From contig JAJPJB010000059.1 in NCBI GenBank assembly GCA_021324465.1, positions 17,067 to 81,066 on the forward strand: a stretch of DNA of 64,000 nt, written 5' to 3'. The position numbers and the translations under genes were made by a program. Under the pieces are notes generated by a model. That model was not told where the DNA came from. It worked only from the letters and a program-made list of their open reading frames with translations, and searched no databases. Source of the stretch: Hyphomicrobiaceae bacterium. GTDB lineage: Bacteria; Pseudomonadota; Alphaproteobacteria; Rhizobiales; Xanthobacteraceae. Positions 26,565 to 36,495 of this stretch are shown here, one piece after another (positions within the stretch are counted from its first letter, which is position 1; every line of letters begins with the position of its first letter).

Positions 26565-27179
26565 ATGTTGACGCTCTATTACGCGCCTGGCGCCTGCTCG
26601 ATGGCCTCGCATATCGTGCTCGAGGAGAGCGGCGAGAAATACGAGGCAAAGAAGGTCGATCTCGCCGCCGGCGAGCAGCGCACTGAAGCGTATCTGAAGC
26701 TCAATCCACTGGGCCGCGTTCCCGTGCTTGGCCTCGACGATGGGGCGCCGCTGACCGAGAACACCGCAATTCTGCCCTATCTCGGCAAAAGATTCGGCTT
26801 GTGGCCGAATGACCCGATCGGCGAGGCGAAGGCCCTGTCGCTGATCGGTTTCTTTGCCTCGAGCGTGCATCCTGCGCACGCCCATATCGGGCGGCCCGAG
26901 CGCTATACCGCCGACTCGTCCGCATTTCCGGGCATCAAGGAAGCCGGGCTGAAGACCTTCCACGCCCACCTCAAGCAGATCGACGACATGTTTGCGGGCC
27001 GCGAATGGTTTTCCGACAAATATTCGGTGCTCGACCCTTACGGCTTCGTCTTCTACACCTGGGGGGTGCGCCGCGAGCTGCCGATGGCGGAGCTGAGGAA
27101 CTATACCGCGTTCAAGGATCGCATGCTCAAGCGGCCGGCTGTCGCGCGCGTCGTCGAGAACGAGAAGGTGAAGGTATGA
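26565..27179 (+). CDS. beta-class-like glutathione S-transferase
   Basis: The 204-residue protein has the thioredoxin-like N-terminal domain LTLYYAPGACSMASHIVLEE, whose Cys11 corresponds to the catalytic cysteine of bacterial beta-class enzymes, and the glutathione-binding NPLGRVPVL and TENTAILPYL. A helical C-terminal domain follows. Such enzymes conjugate or reduce electrophiles and often serve in aromatic degradation. The ribosome site AAGGAGATTC is well placed. It follows a Bug-family receptor gene closely. Confidence 0.92.
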   Translation: MLTLYYAPGACSMASHIVLEESGEKYEAKKVDLAAGEQRTEAYLKLNPLGRVPVLGLDDGAPLTENTAILPYLGKRFGLWPNDPIGEAKALSLIGFFASSVHPAHAHIGRPERYTADSSAFPGIKEAGLKTFHAHLKQIDDMFAGREWFSDKYSVLDPYGFVFYTWGVRRELPMAELRNYTAFKDRMLKRPAVARVVENEKVKV

Positions 27180-27342
27180 GCGCGGTTTATTCCAGGCGAG
27201 TGTTTACCCAGTTGTGACGAAAGCCTTATTCCGGATCCGCCAGAAGGCAGGCCTCGGGAATGAAACGCAACGATCTGAAATCTCTCCTGTGAGTGTCTGG
27301 TGCATCAGACAAGCTCGTGGGGAGAGAGCCAATGTTTCGACA

Positions 27343-27510
27343 GTGAAATTCGCAGCTGCGGCTGCGCTATTTTTCGCCGGAACGCTCGCTGCGTCGGCCG
27401 CGCTGAAGGCGCGCGCCAGCCATGCCTGGCAGTCGGCTGTGCCCAGCATGATCCCCGGTTACGGTAAGGACGGCGAACGGGTCGCCATCCCGAATCCGAA
27501 CCGCCAATAG
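27343..27510 (+). CDS. small exported hypothetical protein
   Basis: From the GTG at 27343 the frame encodes 55 residues: a hydrophobic signal-like stretch (KFAAAAALFFAGTLAASAA), then a short polar tail ending IPGYGKDGERVAIPNPNRQ. GGGGAGAGAG lies about 15 bases upstream. The frame is open to 27214 but the extra part has no recognisable character. I know of no function. It is followed by a strong bidirectional terminator, which supports a real transcript end. Confidence 0.4.
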   Translation: MKFAAAAALFFAGTLAASAALKARASHAWQSAVPSMIPGYGKDGERVAIPNPNRQ

Positions 27511-27542
27511 CCGGGGGCGCTCCCATCGCGCGGGGCCACTTC

Positions 27543-27585
27543 GCGGACAAGGCCGAATATCCCGCCCGGCCTTGTCCGCGCTTTT
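27543..27585. terminator. bidirectional Rho-independent terminator
   Basis: GCGGACAAGGCCG (27543-27555) and CGGCCTTGTCCGC (27567-27579) form a perfect 13-bp stem with an 11-base loop, followed by GCTTTT on the plus strand. It sits between convergent genes. Confidence 0.85.
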
Positions 27586-27590
27586 GACGT

Positions 27591-29327
27591 TCACGCGGTC
27601 TTCTGCGCTTTGAGGCCGAGCTCGGCGATGCTGCGCTCGCGCATGATGAATTTTTGAATCTTGCCGGTGACCGTCATCGGGAATTCGTCGACGAATTTGA
27701 TATAGCGCGGCACCTTGTAATGCGCGATCTGGCCGCGGCAGAATGCCCGGATCTCCTCGTCCGTGGCGGTGACGCCGGGGCGCAGCTTCACCCAGGCGCA
27801 AATCTCCTCGCCATAGCGATCGTCCGGCACGCCGATCACCTGGACGTCCTGGATCTTTGGATGCCGGTACAGAAATTCTTCGATCTCGCGCGGATAGACG
27901 TTCTCGCCGCCGCGGATGACCATGTCCTTGATGCGTCCGACGATGTTGCAATAGCCCTCGGCATCGATGGTGGCGAGGTCGCCGGTATGCATCCAGCGCG
28001 CCGCATCGATCGCTTCGCGGGTGCGCTCTTCGTCGTTCCAATAGCCGAGCATCACCGAGTAGCCGCGCGTCAGCAGCTCGCCCGCCGTGCCGGTCGGCAC
28101 GATGCGGCCCTGGAGATCGACGATTTTTACTTCAAGATGCGGCTGAATGCGCCCGACGGTCGATACGCGCCGCTCCAGCGGATCTTCGGTCGAGCTCTGG
28201 AAGCTGACCGGACTGGTCTCCGTCATGCCGTAGGCGATCGTGATTTCCGACAGATGCATCTTGGTGACGGCACGCTTCATCACTTCGATCGGACACGGCG
28301 AGCCCGCCATGATGCCGGTGCGCAACGAGGACAGATCAAAGCGATCGAACTCGGGATGATCGAGTTGCGCAATGAACATGGTGGGCACGCCATGCAGGGC
28401 GGTGCAGCGCTCTTCGGCGACGGTCTGCAGCGTCGCCAGCGGATCGAATCCCTCGCCGGGGAATACCATGCAGGAGCCATGCGTCAGTGCCGCGAGATTG
28501 CCGAGCACCATGCCGAAGCAATGATAGAGCGGTACCGGAATGCAGAGCCGATCGTCGGGCGTAAGCCGCATCGCCTCGCCGATGAAGAAGCCGTTGTTGA
28601 GAATGTTGTGATGCGACAGCGTCGCGCCTTTGGGAAAGCCCGTCGTGCCGGAGGTGAACTGAATGTTGATCGGCTGATCGAACTGCAGTTGCGGGCTAAG
28701 CTCGGCCAGGCGTTGAGCTTCCGCCGCCCCGCCGCGCGACATGACTTCCGAAAAGCGGAACGTGCCGGGATGCCAGCCATCGCCGAGCAGGACCACTGCA
28801 CGCAGCGTCGGCAGCCGTGTCGATTCAAGTCTGCCCGGCGTCGCGTGGCCGAGCTCGGGCGCGAGCTCGCGCAGCATCGCGATATAGTCCGATGTCTTGA
28901 ACCGTTCGGCGAGGATGAGTGCCTTGCAGCCGACTTTGTTGAGCGCGTATTCAAGTTCGGCGACGCGATACGCCGGATTGATATTGACCAGGATCAGCCC
29001 CGCTTTGGCCGTGGCGAACTGGGTCACCACCCATTCCGAATTGTTGGGCGACCAGATGCCGATGCGGTCGCCGGGCTCGAGGCCGAGCGTCAGCAACCCC
29101 GCAGCCAGCCGGTCAACTTCACGTTGCAATTCGGCATAGGTCAACCGAACCTTCTGATGACGTACGACCAGTGCGGGACGTGACGCCCATTTGGCACAGG
29201 CCGCATCAAAGAACTGGCCGATGGTATCGCCGATCAGCGGCTGACTGCTCGCGCCATGGACGTAACTGAGCGTGAGAGCTGGTTTTGCGTTGCCGGTCAT
29301 TGTGTTACCGGCCAAGTCCTCGACCAT
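27591..29327 (-). CDS. acyl-CoA synthetase, AMP-binding family
   Basis: The 578-residue protein is a medium/long-chain-type acyl-CoA synthetase. Its P-loop is [12 protein letters not shown] near residue 225, followed by [25 protein letters not shown] near 365, [14 protein letters not shown] near 445 and the catalytic lysine region [10 protein letters not shown] near 555. It makes acyl-CoA from a fatty or aryl acid, ATP and CoA. GGGAGGAACAC gives a strong ribosome site. It is divergent from an organic-acid-type transporter, so the pair may import and activate a carboxylic acid (inferred). Confidence 0.92.
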   Translation of the reverse strand: MVEDLAGNTMTGNAKPALTLSYVHGASSQPLIGDTIGQFFDAACAKWASRPALVVRHQKVRLTYAELQREVDRLAAGLLTLGLEPGDRIGIWSPNNSEWVVTQFATAKAGLILVNINPAYRVAELEYALNKVGCKALILAERFKTSDYIAMLRELAPELGHATPGRLESTRLPTLRAVVLLGDGWHPGTFRFSEVMSRGGAAEAQRLAELSPQLQFDQPINIQFTSGTTGFPKGATLSHHNILNNGFFIGEAMRLTPDDRLCIPVPLYHCFGMVLGNLAALTHGSCMVFPGEGFDPLATLQTVAEERCTALHGVPTMFIAQLDHPEFDRFDLSSLRTGIMAGSPCPIEVMKRAVTKMHLSEITIAYGMTETSPVSFQSSTEDPLERRVSTVGRIQPHLEVKIVDLQGRIVPTGTAGELLTRGYSVMLGYWNDEERTREAIDAARWMHTGDLATIDAEGYCNIVGRIKDMVIRGGENVYPREIEEFLYRHPKIQDVQVIGVPDDRYGEEICAWVKLRPGVTATDEEIRAFCRGQIAHYKVPRYIKFVDEFPMTVTGKIQKFIMRERSIAELGLKAQKTA

Positions 29328-29526
29328 GTGTTCCTCCCTTTTGTTTTGCTGGCGATCATAATGCCTGCTTGCGCGATGCGGAATGCATCTTGATTTCGGA
29401 ACAGAGCGATAAGGTCCTGTTCACCCCTCCGCGCTAAATCTGTGTCTAGCCTAATCCGAGCTCTTGCGGGTGGTGGGTCGGCAGCTCTCAGAGACCGCCG
29501 CCGTGCCGGACGAAGGATGGAGCGCC

Positions 29527-30873
29527 GTGGCGCAGTTTGACATCAGCAAGACGCCGCAACACGGCCGCCAAAGCCTTTTGGGTCAGATATTTTCGCCTGG
29601 GCCGCTGGCGAACAAAAGCAACACAGTTTCGGCAGCGCTGCGCCCACGCTGGCGCGCGCTTGCCGCCGCCTCGCTCGGCAATGCGCTCGAATGGTACGAT
29701 TTCGTCATCTACGGCTATCTCGCGACGACCATTTCCAGACTGTTCTTTCCGTCAAAATCCGAACTGGAATCGCTGCTCATCGCTTTGGCGACTTTCGGCA
29801 TCACCTTCTTCATCCGGCCGCTGGGCGGCATTCTGCTCGGCGCCTTTGCCGATCGGCACGGCCGCAAGGCGGCCTTCATGGCGACCATCGGCTTGATGAT
29901 GCTCGGGACCGCGATGATCGCCGTCGTTCCGACCTATGCGGCGATCGGGCCGCTCGCACCGATCGCCATCGTGGTGGCCCGACTCGTTCAGGGAATCTCC
30001 GCTGGCGGCGGATTTGGCAGCGCCACCGCCTTCTTGGCCGAACAGGATCCGAGGTGGCGCGGCTTTTTCGCGAGCTGGCAATTCGCCAGCCAAGGGCTCA
30101 CCACCGTCATCGCCGCTGCAGCCGGCGCCGTCTTGACCGGTATGCTAAGCACCGAGCAGATCGAGGCAGGCGGCTGGCGGATCCCGTTCATGTTCGGGCT
30201 GTTGATCGGGCCGGTCGCCTATTATCTCGGCCGTCATGCCGATGAGACCGCGGAATTTCAGGCGCTGCGGGACCGCCGCTCGCCATTTCTCGAAGCACTA
30301 TCTGATGCCAAGATGCGAATGGCGGTGTCGCTTGGCACCGTCGTGCTCTGCACGGTTCTGACCTACACCACCTTGTTCATGCCAGGCTATGCGGTCCGTC
30401 AGCTCGGGCTGCCGCAGGCTGGAAGCTTCCTGGCGACGCTACTTAGCGGGGCAATTCAAATTGTCGTTGTGCCAATCATCGGCGCGATTTCCGATCGCTG
30501 TGGGCGTTGGCCGATCATGGTCGGCGCAAGCTGCGCCGCTTTGGCCTTGAGCTATCCCCTATTCGTGTGGCTGGCCGCGGTGCCGACTCTGTCGACCCTG
30601 CTCGCTGTTCAGGGCGTGATGGGAATTGTTGGCGCCATCTATCTGGGTCCGCTCGCCGCGCTGATGTCGGAGATCTTTCCGACGCGCATGCGCACGACCG
30701 GGCTTGCAATCAGCTATTCCGTTTGTGTTGCGATCTTCGGCGGCTTCGCGCCGTTCATCAATGCATGGCTGATCAGCGTCACCAGCAGCAATGTCGCACC
30801 GAGCTTCTATCTGACCGTGGCGGCCGCGATCAGCCTCGCGGCTTTGGTGACCCAGCGCCGGCTTAATTTATGA
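29527..30873 (+). CDS. MHS-family MFS transporter (organic acid/osmolyte:H+ symporter type)
   Basis: The 448-residue protein (from the preferred GTG) has about 12 membrane segments and the MHS signatures ASLGNALEWYDFVIYGYLA in segment 1 and GAFADRHGRKAAF between segments 2 and 3. Relatives carry citrate, alpha-ketoglutarate, shikimate, proline or betaine with protons. The frame opens at a TTG at 29464; the GTG at 29527 has GGATGGAG upstream and fits the family length. No ATG serves. It is divergent from the acyl-CoA synthetase. A 200-base gap with no gene follows. Confidence 0.85.
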   Translation: MAQFDISKTPQHGRQSLLGQIFSPGPLANKSNTVSAALRPRWRALAAASLGNALEWYDFVIYGYLATTISRLFFPSKSELESLLIALATFGITFFIRPLGGILLGAFADRHGRKAAFMATIGLMMLGTAMIAVVPTYAAIGPLAPIAIVVARLVQGISAGGGFGSATAFLAEQDPRWRGFFASWQFASQGLTTVIAAAAGAVLTGMLSTEQIEAGGWRIPFMFGLLIGPVAYYLGRHADETAEFQALRDRRSPFLEALSDAKMRMAVSLGTVVLCTVLTYTTLFMPGYAVRQLGLPQAGSFLATLLSGAIQIVVVPIIGAISDRCGRWPIMVGASCAALALSYPLFVWLAAVPTLSTLLAVQGVMGIVGAIYLGPLAALMSEIFPTRMRTTGLAISYSVCVAIFGGFAPFINAWLISVTSSNVAPSFYLTVAAAISLAALVTQRRLNL

Positions 30874-31080
30874 TAACAAATTAACGCGCACTTAAGCCGC
30901 GCCGGCAGGGCCGCCTGCGCAGAAAAAGCGCGCTTTCCCCTCCGATTAGCTAAGTTTTTAGCGGGTCTGGGGCCAGATATTTTACCATTTGCGTACGCTC
31001 GTTTGTTAGCAAAAGCCAAGAATAATCGTAGCCGGTGATTACCACAGGCGTCCTTGCGTGGCCGCCACCGGGCGTTGCAA

Positions 31081-33069
31081 ATGCAAAATCTTTTGTACAA
31101 GTCGGCGATTTTCAACTGGCTTGTCTCGATACCGGAACAAAAATTGCGATTCGAACTTGTCGACGCGCTTTATGGCACGCCAAAATCGATATTCGCGGCA
31201 ACGATCGCCGCCTTGTCGGTCGTCGGCATTATCTTCGCGATGAGTGACGATGCGGTCTTCGCATGGATCTTCTGCGCCTTTCTGATCACTGGCATCGGTC
31301 GCACGCTAGCGATCACTCTCTATCGTCGTTCGCATCACGATATTGATGACAAGGCAGCGACTGCGCTTTGGGAACGTCGCGCCTTGATCGGCGCATGGTC
31401 GTTCGCCGGACTGGTCGGATTTACCGGAGCCTACGGCGTCCTCGCCCATCCCAACGGCAATATCGAGCTCCTCATCAACTGTTGCGTGATGGGCTACATC
31501 GCCGGCATTTCATCGCGCAACGCCAGCCGGCCAATCATTTCGATCGGCCAGGTTTCGCTTACCGCCTTTCCATTCATGATCGCGCTTTGGATGCGCGCGG
31601 ACCTGGTGCATGTCGTTCTTGCAATTTTCATCGGCGTGCTGTTTCTCAGCATCATCGTCATCTGCCGCGCGGTATTCGACAACATCGTTTCCCGGCACAG
31701 CGCCTTTCGCCGCATTGAATCAATAGCACGGCGCGATGCATTGACCGATCTTTGGAATCGTACCGCGCTGTTCGAGATCCTGGAGAATCGTCTTTCCGAC
31801 GTACCCGATTCGGGCGACACCGTGGCATTGATCTTGATCGATCTCGATCGCTTCAAGGACATCAATGATACGTTTGGTCATCAGACCGGCGATGCTGTTC
31901 TTAAAGAAGTCGGCGAGCGGCTAAGGTCAGTCGCACGGCCAGGCGACGAGGTGGCAAGGGTCGGCGGCGATGAATTCGTCGTCGTCGTGGTCGGCAAGGA
32001 TGCCGAACAATCGCGCATCACGGCGGAAAGAGTTTTCGCAGCCCTTGCCAATCCGTTCCAGGTCGGCATCAATCAGCATTTCTGCGGCGCCAGCATTGGC
32101 TATGCCATAGCGCCGCGCCAGGGCGCCACTCTCGAAGCGTTGTTCCGCAATGCCGATCTGGCGCTTTACGAGGCGAAGCAGGCCGGGCGCGGCCAGATCG
32201 TCTGCCATACCTTCGCGATTAGTGAACGCTACGACAGGCGCGTGCAACTCGAGCACGATCTGCAATTCGCGCTGCAGAATGGCGAGATGTCGCTGGTCTA
32301 TCAGCCAATCGTCGATCCACGCTCCGGCCGCGCTATCTGCTGCGAGGCCCTGCTGCGCTGGAATCATCCGAGGCTCGGAGCGATCAGCCCGATCGAGTTC
32401 ATTCCGCTGGCGGAGACAACCGGCCTGATCGTCTCGATCGGGAGCTGGGTGCTGCACACCGCCTGCACGGAAGCGAACCAATGGCCGACCGACATCAGCG
32501 TTGCGGTCAATCTGTCGGCGTTGCAATTCCGGCGCACCACTGATCTTGTCTCCATCGTGGTCGACACGCTCGCCAGCACCGGTTTGCCCGCCCGTCGCCT
32601 GGTGCTCGAAATCACCGAATCCATCCTCATCGAGGATTCCTCGGCGGCGCGCGCCATTCTGGAACGATTGCGCGACCACGGCGTCGGCATTTCGCTCGAC
32701 GATTTTGGAACTGGCTTCGCATCGCTCGCTTACCTCAACGACTTTCCATTCTCCAAGATCAAGATCGATCGCAAATTCTCGCAAGCCATCGACACTTCTC
32801 CGCGCACGGCCGCCATTATCGGCGGCATTGCCAAAACGACACGGGACTTGCATATCGAACTGATCGCTGAAGGCGTCGAGACTGAAAATCAGCTTGAGCG
32901 CATGTTCCGCTTCGGCATTTACGCGATGCAGGGCTTTCTGTTCTGTCGTCCGTTGCCGGCCGACGAGGTTCGCAAAATGATCGGCGGCCCGATCATGTCG
33001 GTGGTCGGCAGGCGTACCGCGGACCAGGCGCGCATGGCCGCCGACCGACGGCGCAAAGCGGCATCGTAA
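31081..33069 (+). CDS. membrane-anchored GGDEF-EAL cyclic-di-GMP enzyme
   Basis: The 662-residue protein has about five or six membrane segments in its first 200 residues, forming a MASE-like sensor. A GGDEF domain follows (from about 219) with the intact motif VGGDEF near 295, and the inhibitory I-site RPGD stands exactly five residues before it. The EAL domain (from about 400) has EALLRW near 422, DDFGTGFASLAYL near 540 and EGVET near 600. Both activities look competent, so it may make or break cyclic-di-GMP according to signal. The frame opens at a TTG at 31054; the ATG at 31081 is more likely. Confidence 0.9.
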   Translation: MQNLLYKSAIFNWLVSIPEQKLRFELVDALYGTPKSIFAATIAALSVVGIIFAMSDDAVFAWIFCAFLITGIGRTLAITLYRRSHHDIDDKAATALWERRALIGAWSFAGLVGFTGAYGVLAHPNGNIELLINCCVMGYIAGISSRNASRPIISIGQVSLTAFPFMIALWMRADLVHVVLAIFIGVLFLSIIVICRAVFDNIVSRHSAFRRIESIARRDALTDLWNRTALFEILENRLSDVPDSGDTVALILIDLDRFKDINDTFGHQTGDAVLKEVGERLRSVARPGDEVARVGGDEFVVVVVGKDAEQSRITAERVFAALANPFQVGINQHFCGASIGYAIAPRQGATLEALFRNADLALYEAKQAGRGQIVCHTFAISERYDRRVQLEHDLQFALQNGEMSLVYQPIVDPRSGRAICCEALLRWNHPRLGAISPIEFIPLAETTGLIVSIGSWVLHTACTEANQWPTDISVAVNLSALQFRRTTDLVSIVVDTLASTGLPARRLVLEITESILIEDSSAARAILERLRDHGVGISLDDFGTGFASLAYLNDFPFSKIKIDRKFSQAIDTSPRTAAIIGGIAKTTRDLHIELIAEGVETENQLERMFRFGIYAMQGFLFCRPLPADEVRKMIGGPIMSVVGRRTADQARMAADRRRKAAS

Positions 33070-33152
33070 GGCCGCGGCCGCCGCGGTCGCATCTTAAAAG
33101 CGAGCCGGCTAAATGGGCGACCAAGCAGGCCTGCTTTGTGGCACACAAGTTC

Positions 33153-34160
33153 TCATGACGGCGACAAAAACCTGTCCAAAACCGCCATGCGCATGAATTT
33201 GGACAGGCGGACTTGCTCGAAATACATCGCATTCGGCAAATCATCGCAGGCGGTGTCGATCTCATCGTGCCGCGGCAAGGGATGATAGAGCAGCGCCTTC
33301 GAACCGGTCTTCTCGATCTTTTCCGGCGTCACCCGATGACTGTCCGGCGTGATCTTTGGCGACACATATCCTGAATCCGCGGCTTCGCCGATGTCCGACA
33401 TGTCATACGGCGCCATCATGATCGCATCGCACTCCGCAAGCGCATGGACGATGTCGGTGACAAGGCGGCAGCGAATGTTGCGTTCGCCGAACAGCGCCAG
33501 CACATCGCGCGGAATGTCGTAATAAGACGGCGGGCAGAACACGATCTCACGCGGCGCCTCATAGCGCAACAAATAGGCGAGCGAGCGCACCGTGCGCCCG
33601 CGCGGATCGCCGCCGAAGCCGATGCTCTTGTCGCGAATAGTGCCGAGCCCGCGCCGCATCGCGAAGATGTCGATCAGCGCTTGCGTCGGATGCTCGTTCC
33701 ACCCGTCGCCCGCATTGATCACGGGCTTTACTGATTTCGCGGCCATGCGGGCCGCTGCGCCGCTTTCGTGATGACGGACCACGATCGCGTCGCTGAATCG
33801 GGAGACGACCGCGGCGCAATCTTCGAGCGTTTCGCCGGTCCTGCTGTTTGAGCGCGATGCCGCCATGTCGTCGATGCCGATGGCGGCGGCGCCGAGCGCT
33901 GCCGCGGCGGCCTCAAAGCCGATCCGCGTTCGAGTGGAGGCCTGAAAGAACACCAAAGCCACGGACTTGCCGAATGTGCCTGGCGTGGACGCGCGGCCCA
34001 ATTCGAAGGCCTCCGCGGCCCGACAATAGGCGTCGACGTCGTTGCTGTCGATTGATTGGGCGCTGAGCAGATGTTTGACCGCGCTTTCGGAGCGTGGCGC
34101 GATGACGTCCCGCCTCGTCGCCGGCACGATGCGCGGGATATTTGCTGGTATCGACGCCAT
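33153..34160 (-). CDS. aspartate/ornithine carbamoyltransferase-family enzyme, altered acceptor site
   Basis: The 335-residue protein has the carbamoyl-phosphate site of the family: FFQASTRTRIGFE near residue 72, VVRHHESG near 126, NAGDGWNEHPTQALID near 148 and HPLPRHDEI near 305. But the catalytic loop of aspartate transcarbamoylases, KGETLAD, reads RTGETLED, so the loop lysine is gone, and the aspartate-binding TRVQ-type block reads MAPYDMSDI. The amino acceptor may therefore not be aspartate. It is not beside pyrC or other pyrimidine genes. I leave the symbol empty; a second, conventional pyrB elsewhere would be expected. Confidence 0.8.
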   Translation of the reverse strand: MASIPANIPRIVPATRRDVIAPRSESAVKHLLSAQSIDSNDVDAYCRAAEAFELGRASTPGTFGKSVALVFFQASTRTRIGFEAAAAALGAAAIGIDDMAASRSNSRTGETLEDCAAVVSRFSDAIVVRHHESGAAARMAAKSVKPVINAGDGWNEHPTQALIDIFAMRRGLGTIRDKSIGFGGDPRGRTVRSLAYLLRYEAPREIVFCPPSYYDIPRDVLALFGERNIRCRLVTDIVHALAECDAIMMAPYDMSDIGEAADSGYVSPKITPDSHRVTPEKIEKTGSKALLYHPLPRHDEIDTACDDLPNAMYFEQVRLSKFMRMAVLDRFLSPS

Positions 34161-34458
34161 TACGGAATTCCGGCCGACGCGCGAGCGCGACGTTTAACGC
34201 TATATTAACCAGCTTCGCGTGCGCGGCAACGGTCGTACGCATTCGTGCGTGTGTCTCAAATTGAAACGGGACCGGGCGAATGCGGCCGGAGTGGTTTTTC
34301 GACATGCGCCGAAACCATCGATTTTTCAGACGATTTGCGGTGTGCGTACCATGGTGCCATCGCTCAGCAGCCCTCGACACTGGCGCTGGCAATTTTTGCA
34401 CCATGGTTAACAGCGCAGGCAGCATTAATGCCGTATCCCTTTGGGCGCGGGCTTGCCT
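34161..34458. other. intergenic region upstream of carbamoyltransferase gene
   Basis: No gene is apparent in these 298 bases. The part nearest 34160 is AT-richer and should hold the carbamoyltransferase promoter. I see no clear terminator for the hyf-like operon. Confidence 0.4.
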
Positions 34459-34974
34459 TCAGCGCACGCACTGCAGCAGCGCCAGCAAGCCCTGGAGCAG
34501 CGCAACCGGCGACGGCGGGCAGCCGCGAATGTGCAGATCGACCGGCACGACATTCGATACGCCGCCCACGACCGCATAGCTGCCGGCAAAAATGCCGCCG
34601 TCGAACGCGCAGTCGCCCACTGCGACGACCCATTTCGGATCGGGTGTCGCGGCGTAGGTGCGCTCCAGCGCCTCGCGCATGTTTTTTGTGACAGGCCCGG
34701 TCACCAGCAGCACGTCGGCATGACGCGGCGAGGCGACAAAGCGCAGGCCGAATCGCTCCAGATCATAGAAGGCGTTGTTGAGCGCATGAATTTCAAGCTC
34801 GCAGCCATTGCAGGAGCCGGCATCGACTTCGCGGATTGACAGGCTGCGGCCGAGCCGCCGCCGCGCCAAGCGGTCGATGCTTGTGGCCAGTTCGGCAAGC
34901 GCGGCGTCGTCCGCCGTCGGCGGCGCTTCGGTGAGCGGTCCATGCACAAGGCTTTCGAACAATGTCTGGCGCAT
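34459..34974 (-). CDS. hyfI: NuoB/HyfI-like [4Fe-4S] subunit
   Basis: The 171-residue protein is the small iron-sulfur subunit of complex I / group 4 hydrogenase-type complexes. All four ligands of the proximal (N2-type) cluster are present: Cys55 and Cys58 in DAGSCNGCELE, Cys122 in VGDCAFDGG and Cys152 in RGCPPSP. It would pass electrons to or from the site shared with the HyfG-like subunit. Its start codon overlaps the stop of that gene by one base (TGATG), so I prefer 34974 to the longer frame at 35001. It is the last gene of the operon. Confidence 0.9.
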   Translation of the reverse strand: MRQTLFESLVHGPLTEAPPTADDAALAELATSIDRLARRRLGRSLSIREVDAGSCNGCELEIHALNNAFYDLERFGLRFVASPRHADVLLVTGPVTKNMREALERTYAATPDPKWVVAVGDCAFDGGIFAGSYAVVGGVSNVVPVDLHIRGCPPSPVALLQGLLALLQCVR

Positions 34975-36491
34975 CAGATATCGTGCCCCGAATACGAGCA
35001 ATTGAACGATTTATTGCAGAGCGGGAAATCGGCGACGATGTTGCCCTCGATCGCGGCCTCCAGAAGCGGCCATTGAAACCATGAAGGGTCGCGCAGATGG
35101 CAATGGGCGACTCTGCCTTGCTCGATCCGTACCGCGGCGAGCACGTCGCCGCGAAAGCCTTCTGCAAGACCCAGACCTTCGCCGTTGCCTGCCGGTTCGA
35201 TGGCCCTCGCGATCGGACCATCCGGCATCCGCGCAATTATTTGGTCCACGAGCGAAAGGCTTTGTTCGACCTCGCGAATACGAATCCAGATACGCGCATT
35301 GACGTCGCCATCCGACAACACGGGAACAGCGAACTCCAACTCATCGTAGGGCGCGTAGCAAAGCGCTTTGCGCACATCGAAGTTACGGCCGCTGGCGCGA
35401 CCTACATAGCCCGACGCGCCGAATTTCCGGGCGTGGTCGGCGCGAACAATGCCGGTCGAAACCGTGCGATCCTGCAAAGAGGCCGTGTTGTCATAGAGCT
35501 CGACCAGGCGCGGAAAGCGCTGCCGGAAAATCTTAAGTGCTTCGCGCAGGATTGCCGTCGCATCGCGGCCGACATCGGCGGCAACGCCACCTGGTATCAC
35601 CCGATCCATCATCAGACGATGCCCGCAGCAGGCATCCGCGGCACGCAGCACCTGCTCGCGCAAGAGGCCGCAATGCGTGTGCATGATCGCGAATGATGCA
35701 TCGTTGCAGATGGCGCCGATATCGCCAAAATGGTTCGCCAACCGCTCCAGTTCCGCCATCAGCGCGCGTAAATAGCGCGCGCGCGGCGGCACTTCGATCT
35801 TGAGCGCCGCCTCAACGGCGTGCGCAAAGGCGATGCTGTAGGCGACGGTGCTGTCGCCCGAGATACGCGCTGCAAGCCTGGCACCCCGTTCGAGGCTCGC
35901 CCCCGCCATCAAGCCGGCGATGCCCTTGTGCGCATAGCCCAGGCGCTGTTCGAGTCGGGCCACGGTTTCGCCGGAGCAGGTGAATCGGAAATGGCCCGGC
36001 TCGATGATGCCGGCGTGAACTGGTCCAACCGGAATACGATGCAGGTTTTCGCCTTCGACCGGTAAGAAGTCATAGCCCGGCCGCGTTGCAGGTGCCGGCA
36101 GCTTCGCGCCGAGCGGAAATTGCACATCCCAGAAGCCGAGATCGAGCCAGGGGCGCGTATCCGCGGCGCCAATCGGCTCGAGCCCGTAGAGGCTCTGGAT
36201 GGCGCGCTCGAGCCGGATGGCCGGCGGATGCCGCGCGCCGACCGAGGGAAATTTTCGCTCCGGACATTCGAGGCTCACGACTGCAATGTCGCTTGTGTCT
36301 TGTCCGATGACCGCCATGTGCACGGCGCCGGAGGCGCCCGCTTCAGCCCACAGGCCGAGCAGTGTCGCGCGCCCCGCGGCGAGTTCGCCAGCGACGGCGC
36401 GCCAAGCGTCGGCCGTGACGACCACACGCGGCCACGGCCGATGCGCTTCGATACGGCGGCCTTGTGCGGCGATCTCGGTCAGGGAGGCCAT
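34974..36491 (-). CDS. hyfG: HyfG-like NuoCD fusion subunit lacking NiFe ligands
   Basis: The 505-residue protein fuses a NuoC-like domain (about 1-130) to a NuoD/large-subunit-like domain. In [NiFe] hydrogenases the second domain holds two CxxC pairs. Here the first position reads RISGDSTVAYS (about 209-219) where RVCGIC is expected, and the second reads DPSWFQWP (about 468-475) where DPCxxC is expected. No cysteine pair is present, so no nickel-iron site can form as in known hydrogenases. The protein still ends with NKSFNCSYSGHDI. Block GPVHAGIIEPGHFRF (~156-170) corresponds to the cavity-forming loop of NuoD. The ATG at 36491 follows GGGGTGA; the frame continues upstream to 36731 in the overlapping gene. 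Confidence 0.85.
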   Translation of the reverse strand: MASLTEIAAQGRRIEAHRPWPRVVVTADAWRAVAGELAAGRATLLGLWAEAGASGAVHMAVIGQDTSDIAVVSLECPERKFPSVGARHPPAIRLERAIQSLYGLEPIGAADTRPWLDLGFWDVQFPLGAKLPAPATRPGYDFLPVEGENLHRIPVGPVHAGIIEPGHFRFTCSGETVARLEQRLGYAHKGIAGLMAGASLERGARLAARISGDSTVAYSIAFAHAVEAALKIEVPPRARYLRALMAELERLANHFGDIGAICNDASFAIMHTHCGLLREQVLRAADACCGHRLMMDRVIPGGVAADVGRDATAILREALKIFRQRFPRLVELYDNTASLQDRTVSTGIVRADHARKFGASGYVGRASGRNFDVRKALCYAPYDELEFAVPVLSDGDVNARIWIRIREVEQSLSLVDQIIARMPDGPIARAIEPAGNGEGLGLAEGFRGDVLAAVRIEQGRVAHCHLRDPSWFQWPLLEAAIEGNIVADFPLCNKSFNCSYSGHDI

Positions 36492-36495
36492 GCGA

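Noticed and set aside
27654..29183. 509-residue plus-strand frame
   Set aside because: It is antisense to the acyl-CoA synthetase gene with all expected motifs; this frame has none.
34974..36491. HyfG as an active [NiFe] hydrogenase large subunit
   Set aside because: Neither CxxC pair is present, so I call it a hydrogenase-related subunit instead.
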